Below, piece after piece: positions 48,995-60,970 of a stretch of DNA of 64,000 bases. The DNA lies in the NCBI GenBank assembly GCA_009760855.2, contig WPIO01000042.1, forward strand, positions 1,200,501 through 1,264,500, in the 5' to 3' direction. Below the pieces are notes generated by a model that did no database searches, was not told where the DNA came from, and saw nothing but the letters and a program-made list of their open reading frames with translations. The stretch is from Cristatella mucedo (lineage: Eukaryota; Bryozoa; Phylactolaemata; Cristatellidae). Position 1 is the stretch's first letter; each line of letters begins with the position of its first letter. The position numbers and the translations under genes were made by a program.

Positions 48995-49310
48995 TTTAGG
49001 TAGGCTGGAGCAAGGGAATGAAGGTGAATCTAAAAGTGAGTGACAGAACCTTGCAGTCGATATGCCGTTTGATAAGGAGTCAGTGGCATCGGTTAGAAGA
49101 GGTTAAATGTGGCAACTGCCACGTTTTCGACAGACAAACCTAGCTGCCGAGTTATGCACCGACTGCAAGAGCCCTACTGCTCAAGCCGGAGGACCCGAAA
49201 GTGATGAGTTACAGTGTAGAGATAGGATCTAAGAAGCTGGTGGACCGACTAGCATGTGCTTTCCCTGTCTAAGCTGGCCATCATTTTTGCAAGTGTGCTA
49301 ACCTAAAAGT
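48995..49310 (-). repeat. LINE-A copy, internal post-RT fragment
   Basis: Minus-strand match to the VCRKRGSCHI.., RLQSVHNSAARFVCRK-like region. No open frame left. Confidence 0.65.
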
Positions 49311-49539
49311 AGGCCAAGTGGAGCTGCCAGCTGATGTGGTCATCTAATGAAAGTAGCTTAGTAACTGGATACCCGGATTTCGGGCTGATGCCACAGAAGA
49401 TATGCTGGCCGCGACCAAGTTGAAGGGTAGGTATCTACATTGAGACAGCACGACCAGTGACTCTTAAAATCCTCTTAAGATCCTTCCCTGGATACTGTAA
49501 GGAATCCATTGGAGTAGACTGCCAAGAAGTACAAAAAAA

Positions 49540-49660
49540 TCCTAGCTGATTAAACAGCCTCTTTTTATAGCGACAGAAGAGCCTTTTGGGGGCTATCACC
49601 ACCGCTTGCAGTGGCGATAAAGAATCGCTCACCGCAGGAATCGAACTCACGACCAACCAT
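49540..49660 (-). repeat. tRNA-derived SINE, head truncated
   Basis: Minus strand has the tail, body and a B box (GAGTTCGATTCC). The A-box half is missing. It faces the copy at 49713 across about 50 bases. Confidence 0.8.
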
Positions 49661-49712
49661 CACATGTGCCGATAGCCAATCAATTGGATAAGCACTTGCT
49701 GTTGATTCTCTT

Positions 49713-50012
49713 GAGGTGAGCAGTGATGGCACACTAGGTAAGGGTGATTGCTTTTCACGACCTCGAGGTCGTGGGCTTGAAACATTCGGTGGGCGATTGT
49801 CCTTTACCTCTGCAAGCATTGGTGCTAGCCGTAAGGGCTCTTTTGCTGCTATACAAAAGAGGCTGTTGAATCAGCTAGATTCTGTCTTAGCCGTAAGGGC
49901 TCTTCTGTTGCTGTACAAAAGAGGCTATTGAATCAGCTAGATTCTGTCTTAGCCGTAAGGGCTCTTCTGTTGCTATACAAAAGAGGCTGTGAATCAGCTA
50001 GATTCTGTCTTT
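49713..50012 (+). repeat. tRNA-derived SINE with triplicated tail
   Basis: Head with A box (GGCACACTAGGTAAGGGTG) and a palindromic hairpin (CACGACCTCGAGGTCGTG), then a tail repeated three times. Tail units start near 49826, 49889 and 49951 (period 62-63 bp), each with TAGCCGTAAGGGCTCTT, ACAAAAGAGGCT and GAATCAGCTAGATTCTGTCT. Confidence 0.88.
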
Positions 50013-50990
50013 TTCTTCTAGAGCTTTCAGCTTCCTGGTTTTAACTTCAGAGCGCACATGCAGAAATAAGCGCGAAGAAAAGACTTACATCTACATAAAT
50101 TTGTGGAGCTACTGATGATACTGATGATAGAACTTTAAGGATGGCAGCGATAAGTATCATTTGGTCATGGGTATATACATTTGAGCATTTCTTTGATGAT
50201 TTCTAATTTTGCATTTTAGGTCAGGGAAATATATTTTTGTAGTCGCTTTCATAGTGGAGGTAACAGATGGTTCACTGAGGCACCATTTACATTTCTTCGG
50301 AAAAAAATTATCGTGAACCTTTTTATCTGCGTGTTTGAAACACTTTTGACCGGCAGTTTATGTGTGTACATACTTCTGTATTTGCATGTGTATCTGCAAG
50401 TTTCAAGTGTTTACATGCACATACACAGGCCAGACCTGGTTTGAGAGTATGAAAGATTCAGATGATAACGCGAAAAGGCCACTAGTCCTGATTAACACAC
50501 TTGCAATAAAGTGAACTGCAATAATTTAGACACGATATCACAAGCTTGTGTAGCAGTTAGGCTATCATACTCTTATTTATGCAGGCCTTGATCTTCAAGA
50601 TGTTTCTGAGGAAGAACAACGACCGACTTAATAGTAGGAGAAACTGTGTTCATATAATGACATATCATTTTGAAATAGTAGGCTTAGATTACAAGCAGAT
50701 TATCACAGGAATGATGCTACCTAAACCAATCTTGAGAGTTAAGTTATCCAACAGGTGCTCCAGGAGGATCTGGCAACCATGAGAGAGAAATACAGATAGA
50801 TACAGGAGAGCCAGCAGAGAGAGCCCACCCTGATTAGCATTGCTCGGATGGCTGTAGCAAACCTGACGAAGGGCAGTTTCCGAGAAATAGCTTGCTCGGA
50901 ATCCTAATTTAAAATAGCTAGACAGGTCCGACGTTTTTTTTTGCAGCCGTTTAGTTGCTGGTCCACTACTCCTTCAAGTGTCTCAGATAC
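50013..50990. other. Unassigned intronic stretch
   Basis: AT-rich with no recognised repeat or exon. Lies within the long last intron of the ASB-type gene. Confidence 0.4.
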
Positions 50991-50999
50991 CAATGGTAC

Positions 51000-52912
51000 A
51001 AGGCAGACCAGACAATCGTGGCCTTATATTCACAAGCTAAACAAGATCAGGGAGTCCATCCATGTAAAGGCAGCAACCCCTCTATAATGCTATCCCTTAA
51101 TTCTTTGCAGCAATCCATGTCTACATTCACGGAGGTCACTAGTGACCTCGTCCTGAAGTTCATATCCCAATCAACTAGTCCTTCGGACCCTATTCCCACT
51201 GTCCTGGTTCTAGGATGCATTAGTCTGCTGCTGCCATGCATAACTAACATCATTAATATGTCATTAGCCTCAGGTCATGTCCCAGCACCTCTCAAAAAGG
51301 CTATAGTCACACCACTACTCAAGAAAGAAACACTAGACCAAGAGAACTTGAGCAACTACCGCCCAGTCTCCCTTCTACCATTCCTATAAAAGACACTGGA
51401 ACGAGTCATGGCAGACCAGTTAAACTCGTATATTGAAAATTCAAGCCTTGCTCGTAAGTTCCAGTCTGGCTTTAGAGCTAATCATTCCACAGAGTCAACA
51501 TTGCTTCGGGTGTACAACGACCTACGTAGAAATGCAGATATGGGTAGAGTATCTCTACTTATCTTGCTCGATCTTCCGGCAGCTTTTGATACTATCGATC
51601 ACCAAGTCCTTCTTGAGTGCCTCCCATCTCGCCTGGGCATTATTGCACTGCACTGCAATGGTTCAGGTTCTCAGTAGGAGACTCCAGAGCATTGATGTGA
51701 ATGTACGAAAATCACCCGAGGAACCTCTGAAACATGGGGTACCTCAGGGGTTTGTGTTTGGTCTAGTCTTTTCACGGTTTATACTCTCCCATTTGCTGAT
51801 GTGATTGCCAAGCACAATCTAGGCTTTTGCTTCGATGCGGATGACACTCAGTTGCAACTTTGCTTTGATCCCTCTCAGCCTTCCAGCACGTCGAATACTC
51901 TAAATTCCCCTGCTGAATGCATTGATGACATCCGAACATGGATGGCAGCAAACGTTCTTAAATTGAATGATGATAACACCAACTTACTGCTTATGCGCAA
52001 ACCAAGTGCGATTCAGAAATACGAAACATTAACGTAAAAAACTGGGTCTTCCAGCATATCTTCCGTTGAATCTGTGCGAAGTCTAGGTGTTTTATTCCAA
52101 AGTGTCCTCTCATTTGACGACCAGATCACCTCCACAGTCAATGCTGTCTACATTCAATTGCTAAAATTCTAGGTCGTTTAGACAGGGATACCATATCTAA
52201 ATTGATTTATGTATTTGTGACATCCCGTCTTGACTTCAGTAACTCACCGCTTGCTGGTCTTCCGGCGTGTGCACTCAGGTACTTACAGCTGGTGCAAAAC
52301 TATGCGGCTAAGCTTGTCTGTCGTGAGCATCGGAGTTGCCACATCACACCACTTTTCGCCGATCTGCACTGGCTACCTCAAGAAACGCTTCAAGGTTTTG
52401 TCGCTCACCTTTAGGTCCCTTCATTCTTTGGCTCCAGCCTACCTATCAGATCTATTGCCCCACCAGGCTAAGCATCGTGCCAGCCGCTTTTTGAAATCTA
52501 ACTGGTTTTACCTATACCTCGTACAAACCTCAAATCCTATGGATACCGTGCCTTTAGTTCGTATGTTCCCAGAGCCCGGAACTCACTCCCGACTTGCGTC
52601 ACAACATCCCCTGAGTTGACCACATTTAATAAGAAAATAAAAACGCACCTACTTATCGCAGCATGTATTAGGTCCCTGTGATTTGTCCTTCATGCCTATG
52701 CATGCTGACACTGTACATGCTGCCACTAACCATACTTACATACTGACCCTGTGCATGTCACCCCTAACCATGTTATTCTTGTTGTTTATTGAGCATGCTA
52801 CCACTAACCATTCGATCGTGTTTCCTATGCAACAAATGTAAATGGCCTTGAAAGATATGGAGTTCTCTGAGAGTGCTTAATGAAGTGTGTTATTGTTATT
52901 ATTATTATCTCG
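51000..52912 (+). mobile_element. LINE-A copy, longest with readable RT
   Basis: From the linker (QSTSPSDPIPTVLVL) through RT: YRPVSLLPFL at about 51357, ANHSTESTLLRVYNDL, LPAAFDTIDHQVLLE, a GVPQGFVFG box and FDADDTQLQL, in which the usual Tyr of YADD is Asp. Then LKLNDDNTNLLLM, the post-RT part, LKTHLLI-like end and an ATTATTATT tail at 52890-52910. Several frameshifts and stops. Opposite in strand to the host ASB-type gene. Confidence 0.88.
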
Positions 52913-53205
52913 GGTAGGATTTGTAATGAGTAACACGACACTTGGATTTTTCGGAGGGCAAGGGAATACATCTGTAGCCACGGACATTTCTACTGCTTTC
53001 GTTATGGCAGGCAGCACCAGATCCATGAACCTCAAAAGAACAATTGTTGGGACCCGATCTTGAAGAACTACTGATTTACTTTAGCCCGGGAGAAAAGTTT
53101 AGCAACGAGTTTAGTGGAGATAGTCGTGAAGGAGATTAGAGATGAAGGGCAGGTCGATGAGGTGTTGCACTCAAAGCTGTGTCAGTGCAAGCAGAATAGG
53201 CAATC

Positions 53206-53206
<1 letters not shown>
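52913..53206. other. Unassigned intronic stretch
   Basis: Nothing recognised before the AG microsatellite. Confidence 0.4.

Positions 53207-53287
<81 letters not shown>
53207..53287. repeat. (AG)n microsatellite
   Basis: Uninterrupted AG run in the last intron of the ASB-type gene. 53288-53929 downstream has no recognised feature. Confidence 0.97.
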
Positions 53288-53291
<4 letters not shown>

Positions 53292-53929
53292 AAGCCGCTC
53301 TATGCAACTCGCAAAGAATTTGGAGACAATGTCTACCAGGTCACCATTAGATCACTGGATAGAACGATGACTTGGAAGCAGTTAGGCATATAGTCGATAG
53401 TGGCAGTAACATTTTCGGGTATTGATCTTCAATTCCAATACTGCTCTATACAATTTGAACTTGGACTTACCTAAAATTTATTGATAAGAACTACGATAAT
53501 CTTCGAACGCCAAGAGATTAACAGTGAGTTCCAACTTTTGAGCAGCTTTCTCAAGTCTAAGTTAAGTATCCAGTGCTCTCATTTAGTGTCAGCCATAAAC
53601 CAAAGGTCTCTCGGTGAAGAAGGACCAGTGGTTTATTCGAAGGTGCAAAGTGCAAACTCATAAAGGTGGCTATCGTCGAGTTGTGGCATCGCATCAAGGA
53701 CAGTAGGTCGGTGGGAGGGTCAAGCAGAAGGGCAGAGGAAGCAAGTCAGCTGAGGACGGCAAGTCACGAGATTTCAGATTTCCTGACATGTAATTACCGA
53801 TGTCGAAAGGAAAATGTTTTTCGAGGGAGAATGGAATCAGCCTATGAAAAGGGTGACACTTAAGTTTTATTGCTGCAAAAAATTTAAGCAAGGCTGTGGC
53901 CTTTTATGTTTTAGAGCTTGAACGTTTTA

Positions 53930-54045
53930 TAATAATAACAATAACAATAATAATGCACTTGATAAAGCGCCCTCAGAGAAATTAATCTCTCTCTAGGCAC
54001 TTTACATTTTCTGCAAACGCTAGCAAACGTAGGAAGAAGGCCTGA
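53930..54045 (-). repeat. LINE-A 3' tail fragment
   Basis: AATAATAA repeats followed by GCACTTGATAAAGCGCCCTC and the next 60 bases of the minus-strand LINE-A end. 54046-54735 downstream has only a short plus-strand frame (54339-54686) without a domain. Confidence 0.8.
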
Positions 54046-54737
54046 TGTAAGGCCTGATGTAAGCCTGATGATGCAGCACATCCAAAGTGGACACTAAAAT
54101 CGCCTAGGATGAGAAGAGTACAATTCCTAGTGCACAGCACATAGAGGAAGTCGGGAAGTCAAATCTAAATTGAGATTGCTCCCGGGTGTACGATAAAATA
54201 CTGCTACCAATGGCAAACTACCACTAGCCGGACGGAGAAAAAGAGATAATTCAAAAGATTGTGTAGCAGGAGCCTAGAACGAAACTAAGGCAGAAGTTCA
54301 ATGAAGTGGGCAGCAGAAATGGCAACTGACAGACAAACGTGATGAATGAAGTACTAATGAACCACACGAATCACACATCCAATCGCAGGGTTTTGGTCAC
54401 AAACATTCACCCACAGCTTTCTGCAGCTTTTGCCAATTGCTTAGTTTACAATCATGGTACTTCTGGTGGCCTCGGCCTGGCTGTATGTAAGTCTGTGCCT
54501 GTGATTTTTGATGAGAGCAACCCTACCTCCCAAGGCCCCCTAAGCCTAGAAAAGTTTGCTGAAGATGGCAGTGTGCCATACGACACCGTTTGTCAGAGTT
54601 TACTACAAGGATTAGCTCCTACTCCCATAGCAGCTTCGCTAGAAACTAGTTTCATACAAGTGAGGCTCCAAACCAAGCCACCTTAAGGACAGGACAAAAG
54701 TGCACAGCGTGTTAAACCACTCTCGCTGCTGATTCAT

Positions 54738-54828
54738 CTCTCTCTCTCTCTCTCTCATCACTCTCTCTCTTTATCTCTCTCTTTCTCTCTCTTTCCTGTG
54801 TCTCATCTCTCTCTCACACACACACGCG

Positions 54829-54899
<71 letters not shown>

Positions 54900-54900
54900 A
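54738..54900. repeat. (CT)n-rich array
   Basis: TCTC repeats with a short ACAC segment at 54820-54830. Confidence 0.95.
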
Positions 54901-54964
54901 TCTCTCTCTTTACCATCTCTATCTTTCTGCCCATCTGTAAGTCTCTCTATGTCTCTCCCATTAT

Positions 54965-56945
54965 GTGATGTTATGTAATGTATCTCCGTCTGTTACTCCA
55001 CAAAGTCATATTGACCGTGTGGGTGTTACGCAGGATATTTTTGTATAGCGCACTCACACCCTAAGCGGCTTTCAGTACGCATTCGGTAGCCAACAGACTT
55101 CGTCTCATGCAAAACAGAGAAAGGAAGCATTGCCGAGTCAGGAGAGCAGTTGAGGTAGTGAGTAGCATGGAAGTAGCAGCTCACGACCACTGAAAAGGAA
55201 GAACCATAGTCGGCAGTAGGAGAGTAGTTGTCGTTGTATAAGAATTGTGGAAGCGAGTTCCACAGTCTAGGACCTGCAGAACTAAAGCTTCTGTCGCCAA
55301 CGGTCTTTAAGCGGAGGAATGGGACAGCTAATTTATTGTCCACACAGGACCTGAGGACGCGAACAGGCTGAAACTGATGCAGCAGTTCAGCTAGGTACAA
55401 AGGAACCAAGCCGTGGCGGGCCATGTGGGTCAGCTTGAGAACTTTGCTCTATATCCGTTGCTAGACCGCTGGGACTTGAAGACTAGCCTTGCAGCCATAT
55501 TCAAAGTCCGCTGCAGTGGCATAATAGCTTTCTTTGGCAGCCCAGCCAAAACGGAATTACAATAATCAAGCCGAGACAGAACTAAAGAGCTAGTTAAATT
55601 TTTTGGAAGCCATTGTGGGAGACGCCTCCTAATCTTGGATAGGGATCGGATGTGATGGCTAGCTGTAGAAGCAGTCTTCTGAATGAAGCTTTTGAAATTA
55701 AGGCAGCTGTCAAAAACGACACCTAAATTTCGAGCACATGGTGATGGTCGCACAATAGCATCACCTATTAGAACAGCAAAGCCTTTTAATCCAGCCACAT
55801 GCTTGGGTGTCCTAAGAGCAGCAGTTCGGTTTTATCATCATTTAATTTTTTTCAAAAATCATTTTCAGGAAGTTTTCAGACCTCCATGATCGAATGTCGG
55901 CAAGGCAAGCATTCAGTTTCTCAGTTGCCGCAGCAGATTCCGACGGTTTGAATGACAAATACATCTGAGTATCGTCAGCATAGAAGTGATATCCTATTCC
56001 ATGGGCCTTAATCACCCAGAGGTTTCGAATAAATGGAGAAAGTAAGGGACCAAATACAGACCCTTGAGGGACTCCACACGTGACCCTTCTTGTGTATGAG
56101 ACCTGACCCCCACACGACACGGATTGAACACGATCAGACATGTATTATTTAAACCACGCCAGTGCTTCGTCTGCCAGATCGATCGTTGTTCTCAATCGTT
56201 CAAGCAGAACTTCCTGATCAATGGTGTCGAAGGCAGCAGACAGATCTAGCAGAGCTAGGGCAGTGACATTCCCGTCGTCGTTGCCACATAGAATGTCATT
56301 GTTAACACGGAGGAGAGCAGTTTCAGTGGAGTCCAGCCTTTTGAACCCTGATTGAAATGCTTCTGACATTCCATTATTTTCAATGTGTTCAACCAGCTGC
56401 TTAGCAACAATCTTTTCAAGAATCTTTGATAAGAACGGAAGAAGGGAAACTGAGGGGATAGTTTGCTAGGACATCTGTGTCTAATCCAGACTTTTGAAGA
56501 ATGGGTCTAACGATTGCTGATTTGAAGGACTTGGGGACGACCCCTTTTCACAAAGAAGCATTAAAAATCTTGGTTATGGCAGGGCTAAGTTGGTCTGCAA
56601 GTGAAGACCACAGAGATGAAGGTATAGGGTCTTCAGGAGACGAGCTCTTTTTGCTAGACCTTATTAAGGCAGCCACATCACAGGCAGAAACATAGGAGAA
56701 CCTTTTGAGAAAGGTCACAGGTTGAGGAACGGCGATTGCTTTGGTCGGAGGGGGCTTAATGGAGGCACGAATGTGCACAATTTTTTCAGTAAAGAAGGCT
56801 GAAAACTTTTCAGCTGAGCCCTTAATATCTGGGGAGTCAGACCTCACAGCATTGGCCAGTAACTGATTTACTGTCTTATAAATCTGTTTAGCGTCCGACT
56901 GGCAGGAATTCAGCTTTCTAATGAAAAAAGAAGCCCTGGTTTTTT
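54965..56945 (-). mobile_element. LINE-B, longest copy
   Basis: The minus strand begins with the linker (SAFFTEKIVHIRASIKPPP, SACDVAALIRSSKKSSSPED), then RT (AFQSGFKRLDSTETALLRVN, LSAAFDTIDQEVLLERL, GVPQGSVFGPLLSPF, YHFYADDTQMYLSF). The post-RT region and 3' end follow, with an ATTACAT-type tail near 54965-54980. Stops near 56142 and 56460 and frameshifts at about 55840 and 55426 inactivate it. It keeps a Ser codon (TCG) where the 9118 copy has a stop. It lies in the last intron of the ASB-type gene, same strand. Confidence 0.92.
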
Positions 56946-57220
56946 TTAAGCTTTCGGGTGTAAACTCGAAGGAAGTCTTTGAAATTCTATGTGTCTCTCT
57001 CTGTGTCTGTTTCTTCCATTCTCCATGTCTCTGTCTCTCCCATTATATCTCCCCAATATTGAGCTGATTAATGATTTCAAATTAAAAATAATCACAAATT
57101 AAATAATAACACCCAAGGCTCCGAGGAATGATCCGAGCGTCTGTTAGTACCAGCCCTAGGTTGCACCGCACAAGGGAAGCAGCCAAGCAGGTCGCGCCAT
57201 TCGTACCCTCGTAGTCTCAC

Positions 57221-57507
57221 CTGTAATGGTGGTCGAGAAGAAGCTTGAAAAGCTGGACGTTCTCGAAGCGCAGGCACTCGAACAGCGGCTGGAGCACGAC
57301 GTGCGGATGAGGGTCCTCGTGGCTGGAGCAGCAGCGCCTCCTCGTGCTGGACTGCTGCTTTCCAACTGCCGTGGATGCTCCCGGCAGAGGGCTGCCAGGC
57401 AGAGGACCGACGACTGCGGTGGCGCCGAGGCTTAGTAGCAAGTCGATAGTTTCTCGATCGTACGCCTCCACAGCGAGTAGCAGCGGCGACTGGCCGTCGT
57501 CGTTCAA
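57221..57507 (-). CDS. ASB-type gene, ankyrin exon
   Basis: Acceptor TTTAAACAG|TTG at 57507 and donor TACAG|GTGAGA at 57221 give 287 bases, phase 0 to phase 2. It begins LNDDGQSPLLLAVEAYDRET and IDLLLSLGA, completing an ankyrin repeat whose first residues (ANINM) end the previous exon. A Gly/Pro/Ser insert follows, then LQPLFECLRFENVQLFKLLL and DHHY, the last ankyrin-like helix pair. Leftover AG plus G of the next exon makes Arg, leading into TPYALLRTL. Plus-strand frames here are shadows. Confidence 0.85.
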
Positions 57508-58886
57508 CTGTTTAAACAAACAGCAGGCCAAGAGGCAACGTGTAACAAGAAGACGTGGGATGAAGCTGCGGCCGGACCCGGCTGCTGCTGCTGCTTCGGT
57601 GGCCACTGTAGCAGTACGCTCACACAGCCAGTGCAGTGGCAAGCAGTCGGTCAGTTGAAAGGTCGTGCATTAACGAGTCGAGGAAACAGCTTCCAGAAAG
57701 GCTATCAGCACGGGCTTTGACGCTGGAACTGATGCCCGGCCACAACGAGGCCATTTCTAATCGTGCAACGTATGCAACTCGTCATCACTATGCTCCAAAT
57801 ACGTGTCTCACATAGCATGTACTACAACCCTGACTCATTTGGGGCTGAGAGAATCAAAGGCGACATGCAGCCGACTACTCAGCCACTTTTACACAAGTGT
57901 AAAACTATGGGTTCGACTGAGGCATTGACTAGGTAGAAAAATGCAGCAGAAACACACCGGTTTCGTCAAAAACGTACTTTACTCAAGTTGCTGCTGGTGG
58001 AGCAATCTCTAGGCTTTCGATAACTCTGCAAGGGGGTCTTTATACGTGATGGCAAGATGACCCTTAGCAAACTGCTACGGGCCGTAAAGTACTTAGGTAG
58101 CTTTTGACGATATGACCCTATATATGGTGCTGATGCAGTGGAACCATATAGGGATTATATATATATATATTATATACGATTATATATAGATTATTTAGTC
58201 ATATATGATGATGCAGTGGCACCATATAGGCATTCGTCACGTCACCCAGTCGCATGATCCGAGCACAAAGGACACAAGACGATATCGAAAAGCAGCCGAT
58301 GCCGGGTGTTCAGCATACATCAGTTGCCGACCATTTCAGTAAAACTCAAGCTGTTCAGCACGAGCTGCTGCAAAGGAGACAGCAAAAAATCTTGTGCTGC
58401 CTCTATGCCAGGCCAGACAAGGCAGATCCTTAATAATCGTAGCTGGCAGCATCGATATGTAGGCATACGTACCAACAGCATATGTGCAGGTTTTTGGACT
58501 GTCAACAAATAAATTCACATGCTGTGCCCAACTGTTATATGCCGGGCATCATAATAAATCCATAGCTCCCAACTTTTGAAACCTAGCATTTTAGAAAATC
58601 CCGTGTACTACCCAAACGGAGTAGCAGGAACAGCAGCTGAACTCATAATGCCAGGATCGTTTATTTACAATGATCTACATTATTTACCTGTGTGCAAATG
58701 TAAATAAATAAATAAACACACACACACAGATATATAATAGAGCGAGATGTAGAGAGCTAGAGAGGGTGAGAGTGGGTTGGACCGGATGAAGGAAGTGAGA
58801 AAAAAGGTAGAGAAGAACAAGGAGCAGGAGAGTAGCAGACAGTTGGGCATGCACAGCACAAGCGCTGCAAGCCCGGCAGGTGGTAC
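57508..58886 (-). other. Intron of the ASB-type gene
   Basis: Between donor ATG|GTACCA and acceptor AACAG. Contains a 22-bp direct repeat pair (58131-58152 and 58209-58230) flanking a TA-rich segment, and (ACAC)n at about 58715-58728. No known transposon is recognised. Confidence 0.7.
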
Positions 58887-59186
58887 CATATTGATGTTGG
58901 CTTTCCTGTCGATGAGAAATGCAGCGAGGCGTTGGTCACCCTTGCGAATGGCGACATGCAGAGGCAGCTCCCGACCAAGGTTGATGTCACATTCGGGCTC
59001 CGCTAGCAACCTGGCCATTACGAGCCAGTCGCCTTTTCGGCAAGCCAGGCAAAGCGGAGTGATGCCTGCCTCGTCAAGCACGTTGTAGCCGCAGCCTTCA
59101 ACGCCAGCGTCGGCAGCAGCAGCAGGATCGATAAACAGCTCCGAGGACAGAGCGACCAGACGTGCAAGCAGGGTGGGGCTGGGACT
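58887..59186 (-). CDS. ASB-type gene, ankyrin exon
   Basis: Reads SPTLLARLVALSSELFIDP, an Ala-rich loop, then NVLDEAGITPLCLACRKGDW, LVMARLLAEPECDINLG, ELPLHVAIRKGDQRLAAFLI and DRKANINM: two full ankyrin repeats plus the start of a third. The donor after ATG (GTACCA) is in phase 0 and joins in frame to LNDDGQS of the next exon. The 5' border is uncertain: CTAG|AGT (59186) is in phase 0 and CTAGAG|T (59184) leaves one base, but the upstream exon at 59575-59698 needs two. An undetected exon in 59187-59574 is the simplest reading. Confidence 0.8.
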
Positions 59187-59574
59187 CTAGCTGGAGAGCA
59201 ATCCCAGACGATGCTCGTGCACGCCGACAGGCAGGGAGCAAATTAAAGACCGCGTGGCAGACCGCCCGAAGCATCTGGGTCGGCAACGGCGAAGCACCAG
59301 ATCTGGTTTGGCATTGCTGACAGGTCAGGACCCAGAAGATGGGGATTGGAGTGCATGCCGGTTCACTGCCGCGCTCTTTGCTGTCGGGCAAGTTCACGAT
59401 GGCATGAAGGTTCAGCAGACGACACAGCATGCATGGCAGCTATGCTTAAAGGATCGCTGGCAGCTGACCATACTGGCATTCCGTTGAGCTAACCTGGCCA
59501 TGACAGGCCGGCCTTATTGTGAGCAGCAAAAAAAATCAGCAAATCTTTAGCTAAAAGCTCACAATTTCATTCAC
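59187..59574 (-). other. Gap between ankyrin exons, probably with an unseen exon
   Basis: A minus-strand frame continues (NLPDSKERGSEPACTPIP and SGASPLPTQMLRAVCHAV) with weak ankyrin flavour, but no splice pair that repairs the phase could be fixed by eye. Confidence 0.4.
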
Positions 59575-59698
59575 CTTCATTAATCAGGATTGCTGCCATC
59601 TGGCTGTGCCCTCTTTCGATGGCTGCGTGCAGGGGAGAGTGCTTTCTCGAGTCCTGGGCGTTCAGATCAGCTCCAGAGGCGATCAGCATTTCGGTAAT
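59575..59698 (-). CDS. ASB-type gene, ankyrin exon
   Basis: Acceptor GTGTAG at 59699-59704 and donor GAAG|GTGAAT at 59575 give 124 bases starting in phase 0. It reads ITEMLIASGADLNAQDSRKH, SPLHAAIERGHSQMAAILIN, E: the second half of one ankyrin repeat and most of the next, with the diagnostic SPLHAAI and AILI helices. It joins the exon at 61768-61844 in frame (KSVPIQ|ITEML). Ends with one leftover base. Confidence 0.85.
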
Positions 59699-59935
59699 CT
59701 ACACGATCCGATGAGAAACGACGTTCATTATTTTTATTTACTTACGCAAATCAAGCGTTTGGGGTACCTGTAAGAAAGCCAATGCAACTCAAACGATGCA
59801 TTACAGCTGCAAGAACGAGTCTTGGAGAATTTTCAAGTGTACAACCCAAGGAATGTCCAAAGCAACAAGGCAACCAGCCGAATCACGACATGCTGGTGAC
59901 CATGCACAAGCTATGCTAAGCGATTAAAAATACAC

Positions 59936-59975
59936 ACACAACACACACACACACACACGAACACACACGCACACA
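59936..59975. repeat. (AC)n microsatellite
   Basis: ACAC run with interruptions, in an intron of the ASB-type gene. Confidence 0.9.
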
Positions 59976-60097
59976 AGATGTGACAAACATGTGAAAGTTG
60001 CAGCACCTTAACTGCTCTCCGGTCTATGCTTCTCACTATCTCTCTGATACGTGAGTTGAAGTTTGTAGGCTACTGAATGTGTATCGACAGCTGTTTA

Positions 60098-60690
60098 GGC
60101 AATGAGTGTATACCAAACTCTCCTGCATAACAGCCACATAGTCTTCGTAGCTTTGCGGAGTTACAGATGGAGATACATCACATTGCATTACAATAGCTAA
60201 ACTAAGCAGAGTAAAGTTTTAATGCTGACCTTTAAGGCTCACCACGGCTTGGCTCCTTCATACCTGTCTGAACTGCTGCCCCAGTTCCAGCCTCCACGTG
60301 CCCTCACGTACTATATGGACAACATAATAGCTGCTCCATTCCTTGGCTGAAATATATATGGCTACAGAAACTTTTGCAAATCAGTTCCTAGACTGAGGAG
60401 CCCACATCAACAGTTCCTACGCAATGAAATTTACTCTCCTGCTGCCAACTATGGCTCATCCTTTCCAGCCATCCTGAGCTGCTACTTCCATGCTACTCAC
60501 TACCTCAACTGCCCTCCTGACTCAGCTATGCTTCTCACTTTCCCTTTATTGCATTAGATGAAGTATGATGGCTTCCAAATGCAAACCGAAAGTCACTTAG
60601 GCTCGAAGGGCCTGCAGAAAACTCTCTTTCGTAACACCCATTTATTCTTGGTGGCTTTTCGGTGTAACTGACAGAAATACATTACATTAC
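60098..60690 (+). repeat. LINE-B copies, two fragments in tandem
   Basis: 60098-60190 is the 3' end with GATACATCACATTGCATTAC. 60195-60690 repeats from the coding part (LTFKAHHGLAPSYLSELLPQ) to another 3' end ending ACATTACATTAC. Confidence 0.82.
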
Positions 60691-60970
60691 CTAAAAACAC
60701 ACCTATTTAGGACAGCATTTAGTAGGTCCCTATGATTCGTCCTTGATGTGCTTATGCATGCTGACACTGTGCATGCTGCCACTAACCACATTTGCATGCT
60801 GACCCTGTGCATGTCACCCCTAACAATACTATTCATGTTGTTTGTTTATCAAGCATGATACCACTCACCATTCAATTGCATTTCACTTTGCAGCAAATGC
60901 AAAGCGCCTAGAAAGAGATTAAGTTCTCTGAGGGTGCTTTATCAAGTGAATTATTATTATTATTATTATT
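60691..60970 (+). repeat. LINE-A 3' end with (ATT)n tail
   Basis: Starts at CTAAAAACACACCTATTTAG directly after the LINE-B tail and ends in ATT repeats at 60950-60972. 60973-61315 downstream holds nothing recognised. Confidence 0.88.
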
